From DATARH01 sp050246595 (GTDB lineage Bacteria > Pseudomonadota > Alphaproteobacteria > ATCC43930 > CGMCC-115725): DNA of 20,599 nucleotides. A model generated the notes under the pieces. It saw only the letters and a list, made by a program, of their open reading frames with translations, was not told the origin of the DNA and ran no database searches. The position numbers and the translations under genes are program-made. Of the stretch, positions 6,685 to 13,497 are shown one piece after another (within the stretch, counting starts at the first letter, position 1; every line of letters starts with the position of its first letter). The stretch covers positions 1 through 20,599 of the forward strand of contig JBFWVT010000086.1 of NCBI GenBank assembly GCA_050246595.1, in the 5' to 3' direction.

Positions 6685-7176
6685 TCAGCGTTCAGGCATC
6701 GCGAGGCGCCGACCCGACCATGCCGGATGGGGCAGACCGGCATGCGAAGCGGCCATCGCCGCGACGCGCTCGTACATATCGGGCGGGAACGGGCAGACCC
6801 GGCGCGCCTCCAGATCGACATGCAGAAACATCAATTCCTGCGTCGCGGCGCGCTGACCGGCATGCGGGCTGTCGAGCGCGAACATCTCGTGACCGATATG
6901 CAGGCGCTTTGTGTCGCTCGCGATGAGCTGCGTCGCGACCCGCACCCGCGCCCCGACCAGCAGTTCGCGCTCGTAGAGATTGTGGGTCTCGGCGACAAAG
7001 GTGCCGAGCTTGCGGTCGCGGCGGTAGTCGAGCCCGAGCCCCAGCTCGTCGAACAGGAGGTCGGTCGCCTGATCGAACAGCACGGTGTAATAGGCGAGGT
7101 TCATGTGCCCGTTATAGTCGATCCACTCGGGCAGGACCTCGCCGCGAAACCGGTCGAACGGGGCGGAAAGGCTCAT
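6685..7176 (-). CDS. Hotdog-fold acyl-CoA thioesterase
   Basis: This 163-residue protein has the 4-hydroxybenzoyl-CoA thioesterase-like hotdog pattern. It shows EWIDYNGHMNLAYYTVLFDQA (residues 17-37, cited as the family's D-x-x-G-H-M/V-N block, with Asp20 and His24), then a strand region ELLVGARVRVATQLI and a late strand ATQELMFLHVDL. The DYNGHMN motif is common in betainyl/carnitine-type and 4-HBT-like thioesterases, where the Asp is catalytic. The acyl substrate cannot be assigned. It is expected to be cytosolic. Its start is divergent from prs, with 371 bases of repeat-bearing intergenic DNA between them. Confidence 0.83.
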   Translation of the reverse strand: MSLSAPFDRFRGEVLPEWIDYNGHMNLAYYTVLFDQATDLLFDELGLGLDYRRDRKLGTFVAETHNLYERELLVGARVRVATQLIASDTKRLHIGHEMFALDSPHAGQRAATQELMFLHVDLEARRVCPFPPDMYERVAAMAASHAGLPHPAWSGRRLAMPER

Positions 7177-7275
7177 CGCGACGCTCCATGCGAGTCCGGA
7201 TTGCCGGCATCACGCCAGCATTGCAAATGACTTGTAGCAGGCAGGACCGGCCATCGGCGAGCGCCGAAGGCGCAT

Positions 7276-7295
7276 GTCCCGGCTGTCGCCGGGAC
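7276..7295. repeat. Short perfect hairpin in the intergenic region upstream of prs
   Basis: GTCCCGGC and GCCGGGAC form perfect 8-base arms around TGTC. It lies between two divergently transcribed genes and has no T-run after it, so a terminator role is unlikely. A REP-like dispersed repeat is the simplest reading. Confidence 0.55.
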
Positions 7296-7335
7296 TGCGA
7301 TGCTCATCCAACCAAAACCATTTCGGGTCAGCCTC

Positions 7336-7444
7336 TAATACCAACTGCCCCTGACCTTGACCAATGCCCCCTCCCCAACCCTCCCCCGCAAGCGGGGGAG
7401 GGGGCGGCCGCGGGATGGATCAGGCTCAGGGGCGGTTGGTATAA
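7336..7444. repeat. MITE-like element with terminal inverted repeats
   Basis: The two ends mirror each other over about 30 bases. The left end (7336-7365) reads TAATACCAACTGCCCCTGAC and onward. The right end, read on the other strand from 7444, gives TTATACCAACCGCCCCTGAG and onward, so most positions agree. Between them is a GC-rich palindrome CCCTCCCCC GCAAGC GGGGGAGGG. The total of about 109 bases has no coding potential. This is the form of a small non-autonomous transposable element. It stands about 100 bases upstream of prs and may displace or supply promoter sequence. No transposase with matching ends is in the window. Confidence 0.75.
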
Positions 7445-7547
7445 GGGACATCCGCCCTGGATTGCCACTGGGGCGCGGGTTTGTTAGAACGCGCCGGCGC
7501 GTGAAGCCGCGGGATCGGACCCGACGGCACGGATTTCCTCGCCGGCG

Positions 7548-8480
7548 ATGAAGATCCTGACCTGCAACAGCAATCGGCCGCTCGCCGAGGCGATCTCGGC
7601 CTATCTCGGCCTGCCGCTCACGCAGGCCAGCGTGCGCCGCTTCTCCGACATGGAAGTGTTTGTCGAGATCCACGAGAATGTCCGCGGCGAAGACGTGTTC
7701 GTGATCCAATCGACCTCGTACCCGGCGAACGACCATCTGATGGAGCTGCTCGTTACGCTCGACGCGCTGAAGCGCGGCTCGGCGCGGCGGGTCACGGCGG
7801 TCATCCCGTATTACGGCTATGCCAGGCAGGATCGCAAATCGGGGCCGCGCACGCCGATCTCGGCCAAGCTCGTCGCCAATCTGATCACCACCGCCGGCGC
7901 CGACCGGGTGTTGACCCTGGATTTGCATGCCGGCCAGATCCAGGGTTTTTTCGACATCCCGACCGACAATTTGATCGCCGCGCCGGTGCTGGTGAAGGAC
8001 ATTCGCGAGCACCACGACGGCAAGGATCTCGTGATCGTCTCGCCCGATGTCGGCGGCGTCGTGCGCGCCCGCCAGATCGCGCGCCGGCTCGACGCCGATC
8101 TCGCGATCATCGACAAACGGCGCGAGCGCGCCGGCGTGTCCGAGGTCATGAACATCATCGGCGATGTCGACGGCCGGCGCGCGATACTGGTCGACGACAT
8201 CGCCGACAGCGCCGGCACGCTGTGCAACGCCGCAGCGGCGCTGATCGAGAGCGGCGCCGAGGCGGTTTACGCCTATGTGACGCATGGCGTGCTGTCCGGC
8301 GGCGCGGTGGCGCGGGTCGCCGCCTCGCCGATCAAGGAATTGGTGCTGACCGATAGCATCGTCGCGACCGAGGCGGTACGCGTGTCGCAGAACGTGCGGC
8401 AGTTGACGATCACGCCGCTGATGGCCGAGGCGATGCTGCGCATCAGCGAGGAACGGTCGGTATCGAGCCTGTTCGATTGA
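7548..8480 (+). CDS. prs: Ribose-phosphate pyrophosphokinase
   Basis: This enzyme makes PRPP from ribose 5-phosphate and ATP for nucleotide, histidine and tryptophan synthesis. At 310 residues it has the usual length. Motifs are RFSDMEVFVEIHENVRG near the N-terminus, PYYGYARQDRK (ATP-contact flexible loop, residues 87-97), LDLHAGQIQGFF (124-135), VSPDVGGVVRAR (164-175) and the PRPP-binding loop ILVDDIADSAGTL (213-225). All key residues are present. The ATG at 7548 matches the family N-terminus (MKILTCNSN) but has only a weak ribosome site. The gene is followed by rplY and pth, a common alphaproteobacterial arrangement. Confidence 0.97.
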   Translation: MKILTCNSNRPLAEAISAYLGLPLTQASVRRFSDMEVFVEIHENVRGEDVFVIQSTSYPANDHLMELLVTLDALKRGSARRVTAVIPYYGYARQDRKSGPRTPISAKLVANLITTAGADRVLTLDLHAGQIQGFFDIPTDNLIAAPVLVKDIREHHDGKDLVIVSPDVGGVVRARQIARRLDADLAIIDKRRERAGVSEVMNIIGDVDGRRAILVDDIADSAGTLCNAAAALIESGAEAVYAYVTHGVLSGGAVARVAASPIKELVLTDSIVATEAVRVSQNVRQLTITPLMAEAMLRISEERSVSSLFD

Positions 8481-8491
8481 TCATTGGCCGA

Positions 8492-8522
8492 GACCGGGCG
8501 CCGCGGCAGCGCTCGCCCGGTC
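8492..8522 (+). terminator. Hairpin between prs and rplY (attenuator or processing site)
   Basis: GACCGGGCG and CGCCCGGTC form perfect 9-base arms around a 13-base loop, just after the prs stop codon. There is no T-run behind it, so it is not a textbook terminator. It may be a partial terminator, an RNA-processing structure, or a stabiliser of the prs message 3' end. Confidence 0.35.
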
Positions 8523-8550
8523 GGTCTTCGCGAATAAAGGAGTTGGAGAA

Positions 8551-9192
8551 ATGCCCGAAATGATCAGCCTCGCCGCCGAGCCGCGAGTGCGCGCCGGCAA
8601 GGGTCCGGCGCGCGCGACGCGGCGCGCCGGTCGCATCCCCGCGATCGTTTACGGCGACAACAGGGACCAGGTGCTGATCAGCCTCGAACCGCGCGAGCTG
8701 GCCCGCGTTCTGGCACGGCCCGGCTTTTTCAACCATATTGTCGAGATCAGCATTGAGGGCGCGACGCATCGCACGCTGCCGCGCGAGGTGCAGTACCACC
8801 CGGTGACCGAGGCGCCGCTGCATATCGATTTCCAGCGGGTCGGGGCGGGATCGCAGGTGACCGTCGCGGTGCCGGTCGTCTTTGTCAATCAGGAACAGTC
8901 GCCGGGGCTGCGCCGCGGCGGCATCCTCAACGTCGTGCGTCATGAGATCGAGATGGTCTGCTCGGTGGACAGCATTCCCGAGCGGATCGTCGCCGACCTG
9001 ACCGGGCTCGATATTGGCGACAGTCTGCATGTCAGCGCCATCGAACTGCCGGCCGAGGCGCGTCCGGTGATCCAGGACCGCGACTTCACGATCGCCAGCA
9101 TTGCCGCGTCCTCGGCCGTGCGCGAGGAAGCCGCCGCAGCCGCTGCGACGGCCGCAATCACGCCGGAAGGCGAGGAAACGCCACAGGGTTAG
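8551..9192 (+). CDS. rplY: Large ribosomal subunit protein bL25 (Ctc form)
   Basis: This 213-residue protein binds 5S rRNA in the 50S subunit. The N-terminal L25 domain starts AAEPRVRAGKGPARATRRAGRIPA (family block, residues 7-30). It runs through VYGDNRDQVLISLEPREL and HPVTEAPLHIDFQRV. The C-terminal Ctc/TL5-type domain follows (PVVFVNQEQSPGLRRGG, HVSAIELPAEARPVI). The last 25 or so residues form an Ala/Glu-rich tail (REEAAAAAA and onward), typical of alphaproteobacterial members. A clear AAGGAG site precedes the ATG. It lies 70 bases after prs and 21 before pth. Confidence 0.96.
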   Translation: MPEMISLAAEPRVRAGKGPARATRRAGRIPAIVYGDNRDQVLISLEPRELARVLARPGFFNHIVEISIEGATHRTLPREVQYHPVTEAPLHIDFQRVGAGSQVTVAVPVVFVNQEQSPGLRRGGILNVVRHEIEMVCSVDSIPERIVADLTGLDIGDSLHVSAIELPAEARPVIQDRDFTIASIAASSAVREEAAAAAATAAITPEGEETPQG

Positions 9193-9213
9193 CCGGTCAG
9201 GGTCGGACCCGGC

Positions 9214-9813
9214 ATGCGTCTGATCGTGGGTCTTGGCAATCCCGGCCCCCGCTACGCCCGCAACCGGCACAATGTCGGTTTCATGGCGATCGAGGCGATC
9301 GCCCGCCGCTATGGTTTCCCGGCATTCCGCAGCCGCTTCAAGGGCGAATTGGCCGAGGGGACGATCGCCGGCGAGCGGCGTCTCTTGCTGCGTCCGCAGA
9401 CCTTTATGAATGCGTCGGGCGAGGCGGTCCTGGCGGCGATGAGCTTTTACAAGATCGCTCCCGGCGACATCGCGGTCATTCACGACGAACTCGACCTGCG
9501 GCCCGGCAAGCTCCGTGTCAAACGCGGCGGCGGCAGCGCCGGGCATAACGGGCTGCGCTCGATCGATGCAATGATCGGGGCGGATTACTGGCGGGTGCGC
9601 ATCGGGATCGGTCATCCGGGGATCAAGGAGCTGGTCCACCCCTATGTGCTGCAGAACTTCCCGCCGGACGACATGCGCTTTGTCGAAAAGCTGGTCGATG
9701 CCGTGGCCGAGACGATCCCGCTCTTGCTCGGCGGCGCGCCCGACGCGTTTATGAGCGAAGTTGCCCGTCTCTGCCCGGCGCCCGAACCTGGTATCGGCGG
9801 CGCGCCGGCGTGA
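9214..9813 (+). CDS. pth: Peptidyl-tRNA hydrolase
   Basis: This enzyme releases peptides from prematurely dissociated peptidyl-tRNA. The 199-residue protein begins LIVGLGNPGPRYARNRHNVGF, covering the family signature with the catalytic histidine at residue 19. PQTFMNASGE gives Asn66, and IHDELDLRPG gives Asp91, matching His20, Asn68 and Asp93 of E. coli Pth. GGGSAGHNGLRSI is also conserved. The stop codon overlaps a GTG that could start the next gene (GTGA at 9810-9813), but the better start of that gene is at 9828. In many alphaproteobacteria ychF follows pth; here a dioxygenase pair follows instead. Confidence 0.97.
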   Translation: MRLIVGLGNPGPRYARNRHNVGFMAIEAIARRYGFPAFRSRFKGELAEGTIAGERRLLLRPQTFMNASGEAVLAAMSFYKIAPGDIAVIHDELDLRPGKLRVKRGGGSAGHNGLRSIDAMIGADYWRVRIGIGHPGIKELVHPYVLQNFPPDDMRFVEKLVDAVAETIPLLLGGAPDAFMSEVARLCPAPEPGIGGAPA

Positions 9814-9827
9814 GCGCAGAGGGTGCC

Positions 9828-10373
9828 ATGACGAGAAGCGAAGACCGCCTCGATCGCCTGCTGCTGGCGCGGGAGATCGAGGAATTCCTATATCGCGAGG
9901 CCGAGCTGCTCGACGAGCGCCGCTATCGGGACTGGCTGGCGCTGCTGGCCGAAGACATCCGCTACTGGATGCCGATGCGGCGCAATGTCAAATACGGCGA
10001 ATCCGAGCGCGAATTCACGCGCCCCCGCAGCGACATCAACTGGTTCGACGAAGGCAGGGAAACGCTCGAACGGCGGATCAGGCAGATCGAGACCGGCATT
10101 CACTGGGCCGAGGAGCCGGTCTCCCGCATCTCGCACCTGGTCACGAATATCCAGATCGTCGAGGCCGTGCCGTCGGTGGCCGAGGCGCGCGAGGTTGGCG
10201 TCAAATGCCGTTTTCTGATCTACCGCAACCGGGTCGAGACCGAGACCGACATCCTGGTCGGCAAGCGCGAGGATTTGCTGCGCCGTGACGGCGATGGCTG
10301 GCTTATCGCGCGGCGCAAGATCATCCTCGACCAGAATGTGTTGCTGAGCAAGAACCTGACGTTTTTCTTTTGA
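9828..10373 (+). CDS. Aromatic ring-hydroxylating dioxygenase, beta (small) subunit
   Basis: This 181-residue protein has the NTF2-like fold pattern of ring-hydroxylating dioxygenase small subunits. It shows EIEEFLYREAELLDERRY (about residues 14-31), DWLALLAEDIRYWMPM (33-48), SRISHLVTNIQIVEA (96-110), and the terminal WLIARRKIILDQNVLLSKNLTFFF block. Beta subunits have no metal centre and serve a structural role in the alpha3beta3 oxygenase. The ATG at 9828 is preferred because AGAGGG lies about 6 bases upstream; a GTG at 9810 overlaps the pth stop. It comes before the alpha subunit gene, the reverse of the most common order, and is separated from it by a large inverted repeat. Confidence 0.9.
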   Translation: MTRSEDRLDRLLLAREIEEFLYREAELLDERRYRDWLALLAEDIRYWMPMRRNVKYGESEREFTRPRSDINWFDEGRETLERRIRQIETGIHWAEEPVSRISHLVTNIQIVEAVPSVAEAREVGVKCRFLIYRNRVETETDILVGKREDLLRRDGDGWLIARRKIILDQNVLLSKNLTFFF

Positions 10374-10388
10374 CGGAGAAACGGAAGC

Positions 10389-10573
10389 GAGAACGCTTTA
10401 ACGCAAAGGTCGCGATGGATGTGCAAAGGACGCGAAGGGTGTGGAGTTTGGGGCGCACAGCGCCCATCAATGCTCAGAGGCGGTCTTCGCTCCAGGGATA
10501 AAAGGCGCTTCGCGCCATAAGGTGCCCTCGCGTCCTTTGCGTAACCTTTGCGTCCTTGCGTTAAAGTGTTCTC
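10389..10573. repeat. Large imperfect inverted repeat between dioxygenase beta and alpha genes
   Basis: The left arm, starting GAGAACGCTTTAACGCAAAG at 10389, and the right arm, read on the minus strand from 10573 as GAGAACACTTTAACGCAAGG, agree over about 50 bases with small gaps. Both contain repeated CGCAAAGGACGC units. The middle holds a small GGCGCTTCGCGCC hairpin (about 10504-10516). Repeats built from ACGCAAAGG units are known in many GC-rich bacterial genomes as dispersed intergenic elements. On RNA it would form a long stem between the two cistrons. No coding potential is seen in it. Confidence 0.75.
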
Positions 10574-10597
10574 TCTTTCGACATCGGGAGGATACGC

Positions 10598-11980
10598 ATG
10601 ACAACGGCGCGCATACAGGGTTATCGCCCCGGTCTCGTTGATCTCGCCTCAGGGCAGATCAGCCGCAAGATTTTCGTCAACGACGCGATCTACGCCGAGG
10701 AGCAGGAGAAAATTTTTGCTCGCGCCTGGCTGTTTGTCGGCCATGAGAGCCAGATCCCGAACCAAGGCGACTACGTCGTCTCGTGCATGGGCGAGGAAGC
10801 GGTGATCCTGTGCCGCGACCGCGCCAACACGATCCATGTCTTTCTCAATTCGTGCCGGCATCGCGGCATGAAGGTGTGCCGCTACGACGAGGGCAATACG
10901 ACCGTCTTTACCTGCCCCTATCACGGCTGGAGTTTTTCCACTGACGGCCGGCTGGTCGGGGTGCCGTTTTTCCGCGAGGCGTACCACTCGAAGCTTGACC
11001 GCGCCAAATGGGGTCTTGTCGAGGTCGCACAGCTCTGCAACTACAAGGGCGCGATTTTTGCCACCTGGGACCCCGAGGCCCCCTCGTTTGAGGAATATCT
11101 CGGGCCGTTCACGCGGTTTCTCGACTTGCAGCTCGACGGCTGGGACGGGCGCGAGGGGCAGGCCGAATTGCTGTGCGGCGTGCAGAAATGGCGGGTGCCG
11201 TGCAACTGGAAATTCCCGGCCGAGAATTTTTCAGGCGACACCTATCACAATATTAGCCATCGCTCGGTCGATCTCGCCGGCATCGGCCCCTCGGGCAGAA
11301 GCCGCCGCGACCTCGGCGAGCGCGATGTCAGCCGCAAGCTGCATGTCTGCATCCCCGATCGCGGCCATCAGACGATCCTCTATGTGATGCCGCGAGGCAT
11401 CGCGACGCCGGTCGCGTATCAGAACGCGCCGATCGTCTCGGAATACTTCTCCCACTGCGAGGCTGAAAAACGCCGGCGCCGCGGCGAGGAGGCCCGTCTT
11501 GTCGGCGCGCCCGGCGAAATCTTCCCAAATACCGCGCTGCTGTCGCGCCAGCCCAGGACGATGGGCGTCTGGCATCCACGCGGGCCGAACGAGACCGAAT
11601 GCTGGCGCTATTTCTTTGTCGATCGCGACGCTCCGCGCGAAGTCAAGGAGTTTCTGCGCGACTATTACATCCGCTATTCCGGCCCGGCCGGCATGACCGA
11701 GCAGGACGATATGGAGAACTGGAACTACGCGCACGCCGCCAGCCGCGGCGTCATCGCGCGGCGCTATCCGTACAGCTACGAGCAGGGCATCGACACAGCG
11801 GTGCGCGACTACGAGTTCCAGGGTCTGCGCATCCCCGGCGAGGTCATCGACATCACCGAGGTGCAATCGAGCGAACAGCCGATGCGCAATCTCTACCGCC
11901 GCTGGGCCGAATTCATGGAAGCGGACGGCTGGGACCAGCTCGCCACCTGGCGCCGCGAGGCACTGGCGGCGGCGGAGTGA
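10598..11980 (+). CDS. Aromatic ring-hydroxylating dioxygenase, alpha (Rieske) subunit
   Basis: This is a 460-residue catalytic large subunit. The Rieske [2Fe-2S] motif is NSCRHRG followed by FTCPYHGW: Cys86, His88, Cys106 and His109. The mononuclear iron site is ENFSGDTYHNISH, giving Asp214, His217 and His221, plus EQDDMENW with Asp371 as the likely third ligand (second Asp, as in naphthalene dioxygenase). The enzyme should add both oxygen atoms to an aromatic or related ring, with electrons from a ferredoxin and reductase not encoded nearby. The iron histidines are three residues apart rather than four or five. A GGGAGG-like ribosome site lies upstream of the ATG. The substrate cannot be named. 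Confidence 0.93.
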   Translation: MTTARIQGYRPGLVDLASGQISRKIFVNDAIYAEEQEKIFARAWLFVGHESQIPNQGDYVVSCMGEEAVILCRDRANTIHVFLNSCRHRGMKVCRYDEGNTTVFTCPYHGWSFSTDGRLVGVPFFREAYHSKLDRAKWGLVEVAQLCNYKGAIFATWDPEAPSFEEYLGPFTRFLDLQLDGWDGREGQAELLCGVQKWRVPCNWKFPAENFSGDTYHNISHRSVDLAGIGPSGRSRRDLGERDVSRKLHVCIPDRGHQTILYVMPRGIATPVAYQNAPIVSEYFSHCEAEKRRRRGEEARLVGAPGEIFPNTALLSRQPRTMGVWHPRGPNETECWRYFFVDRDAPREVKEFLRDYYIRYSGPAGMTEQDDMENWNYAHAASRGVIARRYPYSYEQGIDTAVRDYEFQGLRIPGEVIDITEVQSSEQPMRNLYRRWAEFMEADGWDQLATWRREALAAAE

Positions 11981-12001
11981 GGCGATGCGGGCGATTGATC
12001 G

Positions 12002-12155
12002 CCCTTCTCCGCCCTTCAGGGGGGAGAGGGCCTGCCCCGGACTTGATCCGGGGGAGGGGTCCAGCGCGCAAGCGATTGGAGGGTGAGGTGGGTGCCGGCC
12101 GGCGCTCTGGAATTCGCCCCCTCACCCCAACCCTCTCCCCCGATGGGGGAGAGGG
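12002..12155. repeat. GC-rich palindromic repeat cluster
   Basis: The gap after the dioxygenase alpha gene is filled by dyads. CTCC..CCCTTCAGGGGGGAG lies near 12007-12027, CCCCGGACTTGATCCGGGG at about 12034-12053, and CCCTCTCCCCC GATG GGGGAGAGGG at 12131-12156. The inner GAGGGTGAGGTGGG and outer CCCCTCACCCCAACCC stretches also pair. This is a typical dispersed alphaproteobacterial intergenic repeat. It could also act as a transcription brake between the dioxygenase and the small gene. Confidence 0.65.
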
Positions 12156-12179
12156 AGTAATGGAAAGGCCTCGGGACGC

Positions 12180-12386
12180 ATGAGCGACCCGATCAACGTC
12201 CGCATGCTGGTTCCCGGCACCCGCATCGTGCTGACCGATGGCGCCGTCGCTGAGATCGTCTCGAACCCCGAAGACGGCGTCTGGCTGTTCGCCCGATATA
12301 TCGAGTCGCCGCGCGACCCGGCCCTTATCGGCCAGGAGGACATGATCTTCGCGCAGGACGTCGTCGAGGTGCGGCCGGCGGGTTGA
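12180..12386 (+). CDS. Small conserved-looking protein of unknown function (68 aa)
   Basis: The protein is not assigned to a family. It reads like a compact beta-strand domain: LVPGTRIVLTDGAVAEIV, then NPEDGVWLFARYIE, then EDMIFAQDVVEV. The repeated short strands with Gly turns resemble an SH3-like or KOW-like barrel, but this is an impression only. The start ATG follows TGGAAAGG about 15 bases upstream, a weak site. There are no cysteines, no signal and no membrane segment. It lies about 200 bases after the dioxygenase alpha subunit on the same strand, so a role linked to that enzyme is possible but unproven. The balanced composition and clean reading frame favour a real gene. Confidence 0.65.
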   Translation: MSDPINVRMLVPGTRIVLTDGAVAEIVSNPEDGVWLFARYIESPRDPALIGQEDMIFAQDVVEVRPAG

Positions 12387-12697
12387 TACCCCAAGGCTGT
12401 TCGACACCTTTCTCCCTATTCCGGAGAGGGTCGTCGTGCCCCTCCCTCGGAAAAGGGGAGACCGGGCTACTCGGATTTCGTCCGTGCCTGATCGGGAGTG
12501 ACGGTGCTGATGGCGGAGTGGCTTCGCCGACGATCGTAATCACCTTTGACGCAAGCGAACAGCTCGCGGCGTGGGGCATGCCGATCAAGGTATCCGCGCT
12601 ATGGGACGCGTTGCTCGGGCCCTCGGATGGTGCCCGGCTTTGCTGGGCGGTGATGCGGCCGCAAGCAGTAGCCCTCCCGAGGTCTCTTGATTTAATT
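12387..12697. other. Intergenic region, repeat fragments, no gene seen
   Basis: The first part (about 12410-12470) carries degenerate GC-rich dyads such as TCCCTATTCCGGAGAGGG and CCCCTCCCTCGGAAAAGGGG, relatives of the repeats upstream. The rest shows no frame resembling a known protein, and no RNA gene was recognised. It leads into the Fur-like operator and the PepSY gene. Confidence 0.5.
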
Positions 12698-12716
12698 GCA
12701 AATGAGTATCATTCGT
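12698..12716. promoter_or_regulatory. Fur-box-like operator upstream of the PepSY-DUF2271-DUF4198-ApbE genes
   Basis: GCAAATGAGTATCATTCGT matches the 19-base E. coli Fur consensus (GATAATGATAATCATTATC) at 12 positions, including the core AATGA and ATCATT halves. It sits in a short AT-rich stretch, 48 bases before the first possible start of the PepSY gene, where a promoter would be expected. Iron-dependent repression of the downstream genes is inferred. A related alphaproteobacterial regulator could use the same site. Confidence 0.65.
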
Positions 12717-12764
12717 GTTTAAATACCGTCCTGCCCCAGCAAGGTGCGGTAAGGCCATGTCGCG

Positions 12765-13487
12765 ATGCGCCCGTGTCAAACCCAGCGATTCCCGATGACG
12801 CTGGCGCAATATCCAGGGCATGGGAAGCGGGCCGATCGCAGTGCGATTGGAATGGGCCCGGCGGCATCCGCCCGCAACCGCAACCGGCGTACCTTCTGGC
12901 TGAAGCAGTTGCGGCAGTGGCATTGGATCAGTTCGGCGCTGTCGCTGATCGGCATGCTGGCATTTGCCGTCACCGGCATCACCCTCAATCATGCCTCCCA
13001 AATCGAAGCCCGCCCTGTCGTCACGACACAGGAACTGGTGCTTCCGCAGGAGCTGTTCGTTAAACTGAGCAATCGTCGGCCGCAGGACGGTCAGGTTCTG
13101 CCGCGCGAGATCGCCGCGTGGCTGGACCGGCAACTGTCGGTCCCGATCGGTGCGCAGCGCGCCGAGTGGTCCGACGGTGACATTCATGTGACACTGTCGC
13201 GTCCCGGCGGCGACGCATGGGTCAGTATCGACCGGAAAACCGGCGAGGTGCTGTACGAGCGAACCGACCGGGGCTGGGTGGCCTATTTCAACGACCTTCA
13301 CAAAGGTCGCAATGCCGGTGAAGCCTGGCGCTGGTTTATCGACGCCTTCGCGGTCGCCTGCGCGGTTTTCTGCCTGACAGGCTTGTTCCTTCTACAACTG
13401 CACGCCGGCAGTCGTCCGGTCACCTGGCCGATCGTCGGGTTCGGGTTCGTCCTGCCGCTCCTGCTCGCGATACTGTTTATACATTGA
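12765..13487 (+). CDS. PepSY-associated transmembrane protein
   Basis: This is an inner-membrane protein of up to 240 residues. TM1 spans about 52-76 (from WHWISSALSLIGMLAFAVTG to LNHA), a periplasmic PepSY-like domain about 77-188 (with DAWVSIDRKTGEVLYERTDRGW), TM2 about 189-211 and TM3 about 219-239. Histidines at the membrane borders (His53 in LRQWHW, His76 in LNHA, His179 in DLHKGR, His213) resemble those proposed to bind heme in PepSY_TM proteins. The start is uncertain: ATG at 12765, 12795 or 12852 are all in frame, and the family core begins near RTFWLKQLRQWHW (residue 42). It stands first behind a Fur-like box and 10 bases before the DUF2271 gene. A role in moving electrons across the membrane is inferred. 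Confidence 0.82.
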   Translation: MRPCQTQRFPMTLAQYPGHGKRADRSAIGMGPAASARNRNRRTFWLKQLRQWHWISSALSLIGMLAFAVTGITLNHASQIEARPVVTTQELVLPQELFVKLSNRRPQDGQVLPREIAAWLDRQLSVPIGAQRAEWSDGDIHVTLSRPGGDAWVSIDRKTGEVLYERTDRGWVAYFNDLHKGRNAGEAWRWFIDAFAVACAVFCLTGLFLLQLHAGSRPVTWPIVGFGFVLPLLLAILFIH

Positions 13488-13497
13488 GAGGGTGCGC

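Noticed and set aside
7335..8285. A long minus-strand frame opposite prs
   Set aside because: Shadow of prs. Its end runs through the MITE-like element, and no motif supports it.
12383..13063. A 226-codon plus-strand frame overlapping the PepSY gene in another frame
   Set aside because: It begins in repeat-like sequence, runs through the Fur-like operator, and ends in low-complexity sequence antiphase to a convincing PepSY protein.
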